Shown: one piece after another, positions 7,939 through 16,284 of the stretch
How positions within the stretch are numbered: the first letter of the stretch is position 1
Layout of the letters: each line of letters begins with the position of its first letter
Assembly (NCBI GenBank): GCA_947467625.1
Contig: CANIJN010000012.1
Span: forward strand, 1-43,025
Source of the DNA: Opitutia bacterium
GTDB lineage: Bacteria > Verrucomicrobiota > Verrucomicrobiia > Opitutales > Opitutaceae
DNA length: 43,025 nucleotides
Direction: 5' to 3'
Made by a program: the position numbers and the translations under genes
The notes under the pieces: model-generated
What the model saw: the letters and a program-made list of their open reading frames with translations, nothing else
What the model was told of the DNA's origin: nothing
Databases searched by the model: none

Positions 7939-9342
7939 TCAGCCCAAGGTTTGCAGGCGCTGGCCGAGTTGCGTGCTGGGATCGATGGGAGGCGCGAGTT
8001 TTTTCACGAGGTCTTGGGTCGTGAGGCTGGTATCTAGGCTAAACGCGCTGCCTTCCAAGCTGTAGAGCGGCGTGGCTAGAGGTTGACCGACGCCGCGCTG
8101 GCCGGGTTGCGGTGCGCGGAAGAGCGGGGCGTCGCCGACAAGATTCGGGATGCGGAAAAACAGATTTACCGCGGCAGGATCGAGCGTGCGGCCGGCTTGC
8201 GCGAGGAGGTGCTCGAGCGCGGCGGGGTGGGGCACGGGTTTCTCGACGAGATGCACGGCCACCGCGAGACAGCGGGCTAGCCATGGAATCGTATCGCCTT
8301 TGATTCCGGCGGGAAAACCGCTGCCATCGAAGTGTTCGTGGTGGTTTCGAACGATTTCTGCCACGACCGGATCGGGGTCGAAGTGGCAGGCAAGGTTGTG
8401 GCTGAGGATGGGGTGCGTCTCGTAAGTCTCGGCATCGGCGTCCGACAGGGACGCGGTAGTGCCGAGCACGCGCTCGAGCAACGCCGGTTCGAATCCAATC
8501 ATGCCGAGATCGCAGACGGCGGCGGCGAGTACGAGCCGGCGCGCGGCTTCAGGGTTAAACGCATCGAGTAGCGAGAATTTACGCACGATCGTCAGCAGAT
8601 GTTGGCTGCGCGTGGCGAGGGCCGGGTGGCGGGACGCGAGCAAGTGATGGCAAAAATGTTGGGCGTCCTCGAGCCCGCGTTGCCGGAGATGCCCTAGGAC
8701 TTGGAGCGACTTGAGCTTGGCGCTTAATTCGGCGTCAAGGCTCTGGAGGCGCAGTTGGAGTTGGGCGGCATGTTGGTTGAGGTCGCGCAGTTCCTGCTGG
8801 AGGGAGGCGTTTTCTTTGCGCGTGTGGGCGGTGGCGGCCCCGGCGGCGATTGTTGCGATCAATTCCTCGCGCAGCCAGGGTTTGGTTACGAAGCCGAAGA
8901 AGCGGCCCGCACTGACTTGCTCCATGGCCTGGTTGACGGCGAAGACGCTGGTGAGTGCGACGATCGAGGCGTAGGGCTGCCGGATGGCGGTGCGGATCAA
9001 TAAATCACTCTGATCGCGCACGAGTAGTTCGTGGTCGGCGAGGACGACGGCGAAATCTTCACGTTCCAAAAGCGCGAGGGCCGGGGCAGGGGCGGGCGCT
9101 TGGTGCACCGCAAAGCCCTCGAATTCTAAAGTAAGCTGCAATGCCTCGAGCGTCACCGCATCGCTATTCACCACGAGCACGAGGGGCGAGGCACGATCCT
9201 CCCCACGGCCGCGGGCAAGCGGCACGCCCGAGATCACGATCGGATCCCGTGGAGAGAGCTGAGTTTGGGTGGACACGTCTAAGCCCAATGAAGGTAAACG
9301 TATAAACGGCCCGCTTGGCCTTGGACTTAAGTAAAAAAACAC
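7939..9342 (-). CDS. Receiver plus degenerate HD-GYP domain protein
   Basis: A 467-residue cytoplasmic protein. After about 50 unconserved residues comes a receiver with D103, T131 and K154, then a coiled-coil linker (about 175-215), then an HD-GYP-like domain. Canonical HD-GYP proteins hydrolyse cyclic di-GMP. Here the HD pair reads CDLG (C277-D278) in place of HDIGK, GYP reads GFP (342-344), and the usual downstream Asp of the VADVFDAL motif is replaced (VAVHLVEK, about 361-368). H310 and the HH pair (334-335) remain. Loss of metal ligands suggests a non-catalytic sensor or scaffold. It is divergent from flgB and shares that promoter region, so a link to motility is plausible. The true start may lie downstream, since the first 45 residues look unconserved. 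Confidence 0.85.
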   Translation of the reverse strand: MFFYLSPRPSGPFIRLPSLGLDVSTQTQLSPRDPIVISGVPLARGRGEDRASPLVLVVNSDAVTLEALQLTLEFEGFAVHQAPAPAPALALLEREDFAVVLADHELLVRDQSDLLIRTAIRQPYASIVALTSVFAVNQAMEQVSAGRFFGFVTKPWLREELIATIAAGAATAHTRKENASLQQELRDLNQHAAQLQLRLQSLDAELSAKLKSLQVLGHLRQRGLEDAQHFCHHLLASRHPALATRSQHLLTIVRKFSLLDAFNPEAARRLVLAAAVCDLGMIGFEPALLERVLGTTASLSDADAETYETHPILSHNLACHFDPDPVVAEIVRNHHEHFDGSGFPAGIKGDTIPWLARCLAVAVHLVEKPVPHPAALEHLLAQAGRTLDPAAVNLFFRIPNLVGDAPLFRAPQPGQRGVGQPLATPLYSLEGSAFSLDTSLTTQDLVKKLAPPIDPSTQLGQRLQTLG

Positions 9343-9434
9343 CGGTCGTTTTGCGGCAAAAATTGCCTGTCATTTTCGGAGTGAAATCTAAGGTCCGAAT
9401 CAAGTTTATCATATTTTAATCAACGTTCTGTCTT

Positions 9435-9449
9435 ATGTTTATGTAACAT
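9435..9449. promoter_or_regulatory. Short inverted repeat upstream of the flgB promoter
   Basis: ATGTT (9435-9439) and AACAT (9445-9449) flank five bases, ending 10 bases before the -24 GG element of the flgB promoter. The surrounding 9390-9455 is AT-rich against a GC-rich background. It might be a protein-binding site, but arms this short also arise by chance. Confidence 0.25.
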
Positions 9450-9459
9450 TGTTTTAGGC

Positions 9460-9476
9460 TGGAACCGCATTTGCTT
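9460..9476 (+). promoter_or_regulatory. Sigma54 (-24/-12) promoter of the flgB operon
   Basis: TGGAACCGCATTTGCTT has GG at 9461-9462 and GC at 9473-9474 with exactly ten bases between, as sigma54 holoenzyme requires. Standard spacing puts the transcript start at about 9486-9487, where the flgB ATG begins. The bases after the -12 element, up to GTTGGCAT, are shared with the flhB promoter. The intact GAFTGA regulator at 2891-4363 is the likely activator. Confidence 0.78.
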
Positions 9477-9486
9477 AGTCGTTGGC

Positions 9487-9870
9487 ATGATCCAAGGAAT
9501 CGAACCCAGTCTCAACATGCGCGTTGCGCAAAGGTCCCTGGATGCCTGCGTCCTCCGGCAGGAGGCACTGGCGTCCAACATCGCTAACGTCGAAACCCCC
9601 GGCTACAAGCGGATGGATGTCGCCAAGGATTTTGCCGACCGCCTCAAGACCGCGGTCCAACGTGGCGGCGCCAAAAACGCGCTCCCGACTGCGCGCATCG
9701 CGGAAGATAGCCAAGCCCGCGCTCTGCGCGCTGACGGCAACACGATCGACCTCGAAAATGAATTACTGCAGATGAACAAAAATCAGGTCAATCACGAGTA
9801 TCTCACTCAGCTGATCGGCTCCAATTTCAAGTCGCTGAAAATGGCCATCACCGGCCGGAGCAGCTTCTAA
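9487..9870 (+). CDS. flgB: Flagellar proximal rod protein FlgB
   Basis: A 127-residue rod subunit exported by the flagellar type III system to build the proximal rod. The N-terminal helix carries the rod-family signature ALASNIANVETPGYKRMD, followed by a disordered middle and a C-terminal helix (NHEYLTQLIGSNFKSLKMAI). Length is normal. It is the first gene of the long flagellar operon and directly follows a sigma54 promoter. ATG 9487 lies at the predicted transcript start, implying translation with little or no leader. FlgC follows after 17 bases. Confidence 0.95.
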   Translation: MIQGIEPSLNMRVAQRSLDACVLRQEALASNIANVETPGYKRMDVAKDFADRLKTAVQRGGAKNALPTARIAEDSQARALRADGNTIDLENELLQMNKNQVNHEYLTQLIGSNFKSLKMAITGRSSF

Positions 9871-9887
9871 TTTTCCTTCGCCCGACC

Positions 9888-10313
9888 ATGGAACTCATTA
9901 CTGGCGTAGGTGCCACCGGCAGCGCGTTAAACGCTCAAAAAACCCGGCTCGATCTCATCGCCCAAAATATCGCCAACGCTCAGACGACGCGCTCGGCCGA
10001 CGGCGGTCCTTACAAGCGCCAGGTCGTCACGTTCGAAGCGCAACTCGCCAACCGCATGGCCCGCGGCGGTCAAGGTGCTGGCGCTACCGGCGTCAAAGTC
10101 GCCTCCATCAGCAACGATCCGACCCCCGGGCAAAAAATTTACGATCCACGTCACCCCGATGCCGACGTTCAAGGCATGGTGGCGATGCCCAACGTCAATG
10201 TTTCGACTGAAATGGTCGATCTGATCACGGCCTCCCGTACCTACGAAGCCAATCTCTCCGTCGTCAAAGCCGCCCGCCAGATGGCGCAGAAGACGATCGA
10301 TATCGGCCGTTAA
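9888..10313 (+). CDS. flgC: Flagellar proximal rod protein FlgC
   Basis: A 141-residue rod subunit. The N-terminus has the family pattern LDLIAQNIANAQTTRS followed by PYKRQ, and the C-terminus MVDLITASRTYEANLSVV is the usual rod/hook coiled-coil helix. Length matches the family. It sits between flgB and fliE in the normal order. It forms the proximal rod with FlgB and FliE above the MS ring. Confidence 0.95.
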   Translation: MELITGVGATGSALNAQKTRLDLIAQNIANAQTTRSADGGPYKRQVVTFEAQLANRMARGGQGAGATGVKVASISNDPTPGQKIYDPRHPDADVQGMVAMPNVNVSTEMVDLITASRTYEANLSVVKAARQMAQKTIDIGR

Positions 10314-10326
10314 TTTTTCCTAACCT

Positions 10327-10668
10327 ATGTCGACCATCGGAGCCATCACAGCGAGCGGAATCACCCCGCATGCGGCCACGCGTCTCCCGGCGCTTGATCT
10401 TAAAGGTCTCAACCCTGGCGGCGCGGGCGACAAGGCCGCCACGGGAACGTCGGATTTCGCCGGCGTGCTCTCGCAACTGGCCTCTCCGCTCATCGACAAG
10501 CAAAATGAAGCGGCCGCTTTAACCAAATCTGTGCTCCTCGGCCAAGGCGCTCCACTCCACCAGAGTGTGATCGCGATGCAGGAAGCCTCGGTGGCGTTCA
10601 GCCTCATGGTCGAAGTTCGCAACAAAGTCGTCGAGGGCTTCCAAGAGCTCATGCGCATGCCCGTATAA
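10327..10668 (+). CDS. fliE: Flagellar hook-basal body complex protein FliE
   Basis: A 113-residue protein that joins the MS ring to the rod and is an early export substrate. The C-terminal half carries the typical FliE pattern, with SVIAMQEASVAFSLMVEVRNKVVEGFQELMRM ending in the conserved EVRNK..E.YQE.MRM type helix (about residues 78-112). The N-terminus is less conserved, as usual. It lies 13 bases after flgC and 23 before fliF. Confidence 0.93.
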   Translation: MSTIGAITASGITPHAATRLPALDLKGLNPGGAGDKAATGTSDFAGVLSQLASPLIDKQNEAAALTKSVLLGQGAPLHQSVIAMQEASVAFSLMVEVRNKVVEGFQELMRMPV

Positions 10669-10691
10669 CTTTTTCTCTTACGTCCGTATAA

Positions 10692-12257
10692 ATGAAACCT
10701 TTTATTGATTCCTTCCTACGCGTCTGGCGCGAGTTTACCGTCGGCCAGAAAACCTCTATCATCCTCGCCGCTTTTCTGGTGCTGGGTGGTCTCGTCGCCG
10801 TGGGCGTCTGGTCCGGTCAACCTGATTACCAGCTCCTTTATGGCCGGCTCGCCCAGAAGGACGCCGCGGTCATCATCAGCTCCCTGCAGACGCAGAACAT
10901 CAAGTACCGCACCAGCGCGGATGGCAGCTCCGTCTACGTGCCGGCGGAAAACATTCACCGCTTGCGCATGGATCTGGCCAGCAAAGGCCTCCCGAGCGGC
11001 GAAGGCGTGGGCTTTGAAATTTTTGATAAAGGCCAGTTTGGTCTGAGTGATTTTGCGCAGCGCACCAACTACGCTCGCGCCCTCCAAGGTGAATTATCTC
11101 GCACCATCGCGCAGCTCGACGGCGTCGCCGCCGCGCGCGTCATGATCGTGCAACCCGAAAACCGGCTCCTCCTCGTCGGTCAGAGCATCAAACCCACCGC
11201 CTCGGTCTTCGTAGAGCTCCGCGGCAATCGTATCCCCGTCGAGGCCGTTAACGCGATCCGCAACCTCGTCGCCAATTCCGTCCAAGGCCTGGTCGTCGAT
11301 GAAGTGGCGGTCATTGATCAAAAGGGACACGTGCTTTCGGCCGACCTGAAAGACGATCCGACCTTGGGCGCCGCGACTAGCCAGATGCGCTACCGTCAAC
11401 AGGTCGAAGATTACTTTGCGCGCAAAGTGGAATCCTTGCTCACCCCCGTGATCGGACCCGGCAATGCCGTCGTTCGCGTCTCCGCCGATATCGATAGCGA
11501 GACGGCCAATCGCAGCGAAGAGCGTTTTGACCCCGAGGGCCAAGTCGTGCGCACCCAAACCCATATCGAAGAAACCTCCACCTCGGTGGAAAAGAAAAAA
11601 TCCGGCGTCGCCGGCGTGACTAGCAACACTCCGGATGCCGCGGGTAAAGAAGAAGCCCCGCTCGTGGCCAACGACCAGAACACCAAAAACCGGACCACCA
11701 GCTATGAAATCAATCGCGTCCTCACCAACTCGTCCCGTACGCCGGGCACGATCCGCGGACTTTCCGCCTCGGTCTTCGTTGCTCAACGCATGGTCGGCAC
11801 CGGTGCCGACGCCAAGCCGCAACCCCGCACCGCCGACGAACTCCAAGGCTTGCGCAAACTCGTGATCAACGCGATCGGCCTCAAAGCCTTTGCCGGCGCC
11901 AACGCTAATGCTAATGTCGACGATCTCGTGACGATCCAAGAAGCCGCTTTCCAATCGTCTTTCCCTGCCGCCGCCGAAGAAGCGTTCGTGCCGACGAAGG
12001 TGCGCACCTGGATCGAGCTCAGTGCTAAATACGTTCCCGTGCTGATCGCCGTCCTCGCTTTTGGTTTTTTCTTCCGCCTCCTGCGTACCCAACGCCTCGA
12101 GGCTGTGCCGATGGAGGTGATCAATCCACCGCGCGTAGAGGAAGAATCCGAGCTGCCCGCCGTGGTGACCGCGGCCACTTTGAACGAATTGCTCCGCAAA
12201 AAACCTGGCAACATCGGCGCCGCTCTGCGCGATTGGTCCGCAGAGGCGAAGACCTAA
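10692..12257 (+). CDS. fliF: Flagellar MS-ring protein FliF
   Basis: A 521-residue inner-membrane protein forming the MS ring. The first membrane helix spans about residues 20-45 (TSIILAAFLVLGGLVAVGVW), and the YscJ/FliF ring-building domain follows, with DYQLLYGRLAQKDAAVI and GVGFEIFDKGQFGLSDFAQ. A second membrane helix lies near 435-458 (KYVPVLIAVLAFGFFFRLL), leaving a short cytoplasmic tail of about 60 residues for FliG binding. Length is slightly below the enterobacterial form. It is followed by fliG after 12 bases. Confidence 0.97.
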   Translation: MKPFIDSFLRVWREFTVGQKTSIILAAFLVLGGLVAVGVWSGQPDYQLLYGRLAQKDAAVIISSLQTQNIKYRTSADGSSVYVPAENIHRLRMDLASKGLPSGEGVGFEIFDKGQFGLSDFAQRTNYARALQGELSRTIAQLDGVAAARVMIVQPENRLLLVGQSIKPTASVFVELRGNRIPVEAVNAIRNLVANSVQGLVVDEVAVIDQKGHVLSADLKDDPTLGAATSQMRYRQQVEDYFARKVESLLTPVIGPGNAVVRVSADIDSETANRSEERFDPEGQVVRTQTHIEETSTSVEKKKSGVAGVTSNTPDAAGKEEAPLVANDQNTKNRTTSYEINRVLTNSSRTPGTIRGLSASVFVAQRMVGTGADAKPQPRTADELQGLRKLVINAIGLKAFAGANANANVDDLVTIQEAAFQSSFPAAAEEAFVPTKVRTWIELSAKYVPVLIAVLAFGFFFRLLRTQRLEAVPMEVINPPRVEEESELPAVVTAATLNELLRKKPGNIGAALRDWSAEAKT

Positions 12258-12269
12258 ATTTGACCGCCC

Positions 12270-13292
12270 GTGACTTCGACCGAATACAGCAAACTTAGCC
12301 GACCGCAAAAACTCGCCGCCCTGCTCATCGTGGCAGGCCCGGACGCGGCGGCCGATATCCTGCGTACCTTCCCCGATCGCGAGGTGGAGGAAATCTGCCG
12401 CTTAATGGGCGAATTTGAAGTCGTCTCCGTGGAGCTGAAAGATTTTCTCATCCTTGAATTCGAGCCGCTCATCATCAGCGGTTTGAAATCGGTCGAAGGC
12501 GGCTTCGATTTCGCCAAAAAAGCCCTCGATCTCTCGCGCGGCGAATTCAAGACCGGCGCCATGTTGAGCCGGATCGGCGCGAGCGTGAGCCTCGCCTCTG
12601 CCAAAGTGCTGGAAAGTATTTCCGAAATGGAAGGCCGTGATGTGTTTCTACTTTTGAAACGCGAGCAGCCGCAAACGATCGCCTTCGTGCTTTCTTACAT
12701 CGACAAAGTTAAGGCCCGCGACGCCTTCAAATTATTTTCCCCCGAGCTGCAGGCGGATATTTCGCTGCGGATCGGCCTAATTGATAGCACCTCGCTAAAA
12801 TACATCGAAAAGATCGCCAACCAGCTCGGCGCTAACGTTTCGCGGACCGAGGTGCCCGCGTTCCACCGCAGTGGCGGCGCGGAAACGGTGGCCAACATGC
12901 TCAAAGGTGTTTCCAAAGACGCCACCCGCGCCGTCATGGCCCAGATGGAAGGAAAAAATCCCCGACTCGCAACCGCGGTGCGTCGGAAACTGTTCTCGTT
13001 CGAGGATCTCTCCCGTCTGCGCCCAAGCGACCTGCAACGCCTCATGCGCGAAGTGGATTCGTCGCAATTGGCGCTCGCGCTCAAAGGTGCCTCCGAAGGC
13101 CTGCAGGAAAAAATCTTTTCCGCACTCTCGAAACGCGCCGGTCAAGGTTTGCGAGATGATCTCTCGATGCTCAGCAACGTCCGCTCCAAGGAAGTCGCGA
13201 CGGCGCAGGCCTCCGTGATCGATATGCTCCGCAAGCTCGAGGAATCGGGCGACATCATCCTCGACGAAGACGATGCGGAGGGGTCCGCATAA
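12270..13292 (+). CDS. fliG: Flagellar motor switch protein FliG
   Basis: A 340-residue rotor protein that transmits stator torque. The start is GTG. The N-domain (LSRPQKLAALLIVAGPDAAADILR) binds FliF. The middle domain has EQPQ in place of the usual EHPQ motif (LLKREQPQTIAFVLSYI). The C-domain keeps the torque helix region, with MREVDSSQLALALKGAS followed by FSALSKRAGQGLRDDL, where the conserved Arg and Asp residues are present. An acidic tail of about 10 residues ends the protein. It lies between fliF and fliH, the usual order. Confidence 0.97.
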   Translation: MTSTEYSKLSRPQKLAALLIVAGPDAAADILRTFPDREVEEICRLMGEFEVVSVELKDFLILEFEPLIISGLKSVEGGFDFAKKALDLSRGEFKTGAMLSRIGASVSLASAKVLESISEMEGRDVFLLLKREQPQTIAFVLSYIDKVKARDAFKLFSPELQADISLRIGLIDSTSLKYIEKIANQLGANVSRTEVPAFHRSGGAETVANMLKGVSKDATRAVMAQMEGKNPRLATAVRRKLFSFEDLSRLRPSDLQRLMREVDSSQLALALKGASEGLQEKIFSALSKRAGQGLRDDLSMLSNVRSKEVATAQASVIDMLRKLEESGDIILDEDDAEGSA

Positions 13293-13296
13293 TCCC

Positions 13297-13881
13297 ATGG
13301 CGGTCTCACGTCATACGATCTCATTTACCGGACCTTTCGTGCTGGCCGCCGAAGTGGTCGAGCCCGTGCGGCATTACACCGCGGCGGAATTCGCGGCCGA
13401 GTTTGAACGGGGCCGCCGTGAAGGTGCGCGTCAGGCCGATACCGGCGTGGACCGTCGTTTCGTTGAATTTCGCTCAGAGGTGAGCGCGGTGCAGAATGGA
13501 TTTTTTTCTCGCCTCGGCGAGGCAGAGAAGATGATCGCCGATCAAATCCGGCTAGTTTTGCCCGATCTCGCGGTCGAAGTCGCCAAGCGCGTTCTCGCGG
13601 GTTTCACGCCGCCACCGGAAGTGGTCGCGCAACTGTGTCAGCAAGCCTTAGTCGCGCTTTTTCCCGAAGTGCAGAATCTCGAGCTGGTCGTCGGCGAACG
13701 CGATCATGAGATCATCGCCAGTTTGGTGCCGGAGTGGAAGGTGACGTATCCCGGCATCTCGGTGACGGTCGATCCGGCGTTTGCTTCCGGCGAATGTCAG
13801 GTGCGCAGTCGTTTTGGAGTGATTGATGCACGCCATGGCGCAAAGGTGGAAGCCTTGCGGCGGGAGCTCTCGCGTAAATGA
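13297..13881 (+). CDS. fliH: Flagellar assembly protein FliH
   Basis: A 194-residue stator-like regulator of the export ATPase FliI. The middle is helical (EFAAEFERGRREGARQ, about residues 30-75), and the C-terminal domain resembles the V-ATPase E-subunit fold, with VLPDLAVEVAKRVL and then VDPAFASGECQVRSRFGVIDA. I chose ATG 13297, five bases after the fliG stop; a longer frame begins inside fliG. The end overlaps fliI by ATGA, so FliH and FliI are translationally coupled, matching their complex. Confidence 0.9.
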   Translation: MAVSRHTISFTGPFVLAAEVVEPVRHYTAAEFAAEFERGRREGARQADTGVDRRFVEFRSEVSAVQNGFFSRLGEAEKMIADQIRLVLPDLAVEVAKRVLAGFTPPPEVVAQLCQQALVALFPEVQNLELVVGERDHEIIASLVPEWKVTYPGISVTVDPAFASGECQVRSRFGVIDARHGAKVEALRRELSRK

Positions 13882-15203
13882 ACCCCGGCGTGGCAGACAT
13901 CGTTTCTTTGGTGCGCGGTCAGGTGCAACAGGCTCCGACCTTTAGCCGCTACGGTCGCGTGGCTTCTATTTCTGGGCTCATCGTGGAATCCGATGGGCCG
14001 AATGTCGGCCTCGGTGAACTCTGCGTATTGCGCAGCCAGCGTAACGCTTTCGAAGTACTGGCGGAAGTGGTGGGATTTCGTGCGGAGAAAATTTTATTGA
14101 TGGCGTTGGGCGATGTCGGCGGCTTGCACGTCGGTTGTGAAACGGTCGCGATGGATTCGCTCTCGTTGCCCGTGGCCAATGATCTCTTGTTGGGCCGCGT
14201 GCTCGATGCGCTCGGTCGGCCGATGGATGACGGGGCGACGTTGTCGCGCCAGCGCCAGGCTTGGGCTGCGCAGACCCCGCCTCCGCATCCTTTGCGCCGG
14301 CAGCGGATCTCCGAACCGTTTTTAACCGGCGTGAAGGCAATCGATGCGTTTACGCCCTTGGGCCGGGGGCAGCGGATGGGTATTTTCGCCGGTTCTGGCG
14401 TCGGTAAATCGACGTTGCTCGGGATGATCGCGCGCGGTTCCTCGGCGGATGTCGTGGTGATCGGGCTGGTGGGCGAGCGTGGTCGTGAAGTACGTGAATT
14501 TATTGAGCGTGATCTCGGACCCGACGGTTTGAAAAAATCGGTCGTCGTGGTTGCGACTTCGGATGCGCCGGCGCCGATGCGCTTACGCGCGGCGTTTTCA
14601 GCGACGGCGTTGGCGGAGAGTTACCGCGATCAGGGCCGCAATGTTTTATTGTTAATGGATTCGGTGACGCGTTTCGCGATGGCGCAGCGCGAGATCGGGC
14701 TCGCGGTCGGCGAGCCGCCGGCAACGCGCGGTTACACGCCCTCGGTCTTTGCGTTGCTGCCGCGTTTGTTGGAGAGATCGGGCGCGGGTGAAACCGGCGC
14801 CATCACGGCGTTGTATACGGTCTTGGTCGAAGGTGACGACATGAACGAACCGGTGGCCGATACGGTGCGGGGTATTTTGGATGGGCACTTGGTGTTGTCG
14901 CGGGCGTTGGCGCACGCGAATCATTATCCGGCCGTCGATATTTTGGAAAGTATCAGCCGCTTGGGGCGCGAAGTGGCGCCGCCGGCGGTCTTGCAATGTT
15001 CAGCCGCGGCGCGGGAACATGTGGCGCTGTATCGGCGCAACGAAGATTTGATCAACATCGGCGCGTACAACAAAGGTTCGAATCCCGCGCTCGACCACGC
15101 GATCCGCGTGCATGGGCCTCTACAGACTTACCTGCGTCAGAGCATCAATGAGGTGGTTTCGAGCGAGGCGATGGCGGCCGGATTGAAGGGGGCACTCGCA
15201 TGA
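13878..15203 (+). CDS. fliI: Flagellum-specific export ATPase FliI
   Basis: A 441-residue F1-beta-like ATPase that energises type III export at the base of the flagellum. Walker A GSGVGKST lies at residues 172-179, Walker B LLLMDSVTRFA near 255-266, and the family signature PPATRGYTPSVFALLPRLLERSG follows. It overlaps fliH by four bases upstream and fliJ by four downstream (ATGA), forming a coupled fliHIJ block. No missing motif was seen. Confidence 0.97.
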   Translation: MNPGVADIVSLVRGQVQQAPTFSRYGRVASISGLIVESDGPNVGLGELCVLRSQRNAFEVLAEVVGFRAEKILLMALGDVGGLHVGCETVAMDSLSLPVANDLLLGRVLDALGRPMDDGATLSRQRQAWAAQTPPPHPLRRQRISEPFLTGVKAIDAFTPLGRGQRMGIFAGSGVGKSTLLGMIARGSSADVVVIGLVGERGREVREFIERDLGPDGLKKSVVVVATSDAPAPMRLRAAFSATALAESYRDQGRNVLLLMDSVTRFAMAQREIGLAVGEPPATRGYTPSVFALLPRLLERSGAGETGAITALYTVLVEGDDMNEPVADTVRGILDGHLVLSRALAHANHYPAVDILESISRLGREVAPPAVLQCSAAAREHVALYRRNEDLINIGAYNKGSNPALDHAIRVHGPLQTYLRQSINEVVSSEAMAAGLKGALA

Positions 15204-15655
15204 AGCGTTTTCGTTTTAGACTGCAGAGTTTGCTGTTCTTGCGTGAATTGCGCGAGACTCAGGCGGCGACTGTGCTGGCGCAAAAACTCGAGCAACAGCG
15301 ACGCTTGGAGCATGAGTTGGTTCAAGCGCAGGCTCGTTCCGAGGCGGCGCGGGCGAACTTACTCCAAGCCGAAGGCAAGCGCTTCGCGCCGCAGGATCAC
15401 TCTGCGGCCTTGGCTGATTTTGATCGCACGGTCGAGCAAGAGCGCAGTGCGGAAAAGGCGTTACTCGTTCACACCAAGATTCTGGATAAAGCCCGACTCG
15501 CTTGGGCCGAAGCCGGTAAAGAACTCAAGGCGGTCAATAATCTCCGGGGCCGGGCGGAAGATCGGCATTTCCAGGAAGCGACTCGCCGCGAGCAGGCGGA
15601 GATGGATGAAGCCGCCAGTCGGATCGCAGGTGCCTCCTATTCTCTTCCATCATGA
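15200..15655 (+). CDS. fliJ: Flagellar export chaperone-like protein FliJ
   Basis: A 151-residue, highly charged coiled-coil protein starting FRFRLQSLLFLRELRETQAA, the usual FliJ N-terminal pattern (KF.F.L..LL..R...E). It is the central stalk partner of FliI and helps gate the export apparatus. Overlaps with fliI and with the next gene support translational coupling. Sequence conservation in this family is low, so the call rests on start pattern, length, helix content and position. Confidence 0.88.
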   Translation: MKRFRFRLQSLLFLRELRETQAATVLAQKLEQQRRLEHELVQAQARSEAARANLLQAEGKRFAPQDHSAALADFDRTVEQERSAEKALLVHTKILDKARLAWAEAGKELKAVNNLRGRAEDRHFQEATRREQAEMDEAASRIAGASYSLPS

Positions 15656-16284
15656 AAATGATTACCTCCCCGTTAGTAATTATCCTGGTGGCGACGTTAT
15701 TGGGCGTCGGGCTTTCCAGCTGCGTGGTGATGAAACGTGTTCCCGAATATGCGGCGATGGCTGCGGCGATGCGGCCGAAGCCCAAGGTCATTCCTTCGCA
15801 CGTGCCGGATCGTCTACCGCCAGTGGATGTCACGAGCCGCGCCGTCAGCGAATTGAAGTTGGCCAAAGATCAATTGGCTGTGCGCGAGGCCGCACTGCTC
15901 GAACAACAAAAACGCATGGAATTCGGGCGGCTTGAATTAGAACGCACGCGAGCCGACATCGATTTGATGCGCAAACAGGTCGAGGTGTATTTGGCAGAGG
16001 CGAAAGGCTTAAGCGTCAAGGCACGCGCCGAAGTCACGGTGAATGAACTCAAGAATCTGAAAATGCTCGTGCAAACCTACTCGACGATGTCGCCCAAATC
16101 CACGGTCGCAATCATGCTCCAGATGGACGAGTCGAGCGCGGTCAAAATTCTCGCTCTGATGAAAGTGGATGTGGTCGCGGGAATTTTTGAAGAGATGGGC
16201 AAGCAAGCCGCGGGCGATCCGTTGATGGCCAAGCGGGCGGCTAAGTTAGCCGAGGGTGTTAAAAATGACCGTTCGGCAAAATGA
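15652..16284 (+). CDS. MotE-like protein: export signal/TM, coiled coil and MgtE-N-like domain
   Basis: A 210-residue protein between fliJ and fliK, the usual place of MotE-type (COG3334) genes. Residues 1-23 are hydrophobic and end LSSC, with C24 fitting a lipobox, so it may be a lipoprotein instead of simply membrane-anchored. A coiled coil (about 62-118) precedes an MgtE N-domain/FliG-middle-like segment (YSTMSPKSTVAIMLQMDESSAVKILALM). MotE in Rhizobia helps stabilise the periplasmic motor protein MotC; whether this one acts in the same way is unknown. It overlaps fliJ and fliK by four bases each. Whether the anchor is lipid or a helix needs a signal-peptide predictor. Confidence 0.75.
   Translation: MKMITSPLVIILVATLLGVGLSSCVVMKRVPEYAAMAAAMRPKPKVIPSHVPDRLPPVDVTSRAVSELKLAKDQLAVREAALLEQQKRMEFGRLELERTRADIDLMRKQVEVYLAEAKGLSVKARAEVTVNELKNLKMLVQTYSTMSPKSTVAIMLQMDESSAVKILALMKVDVVAGIFEEMGKQAAGDPLMAKRAAKLAEGVKNDRSAK

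Noticed and set aside
11094-12308. 404-codon minus-strand frame opposite fliF
   Set aside because: Shadow of the GC-rich codon pattern of fliF; no family features.
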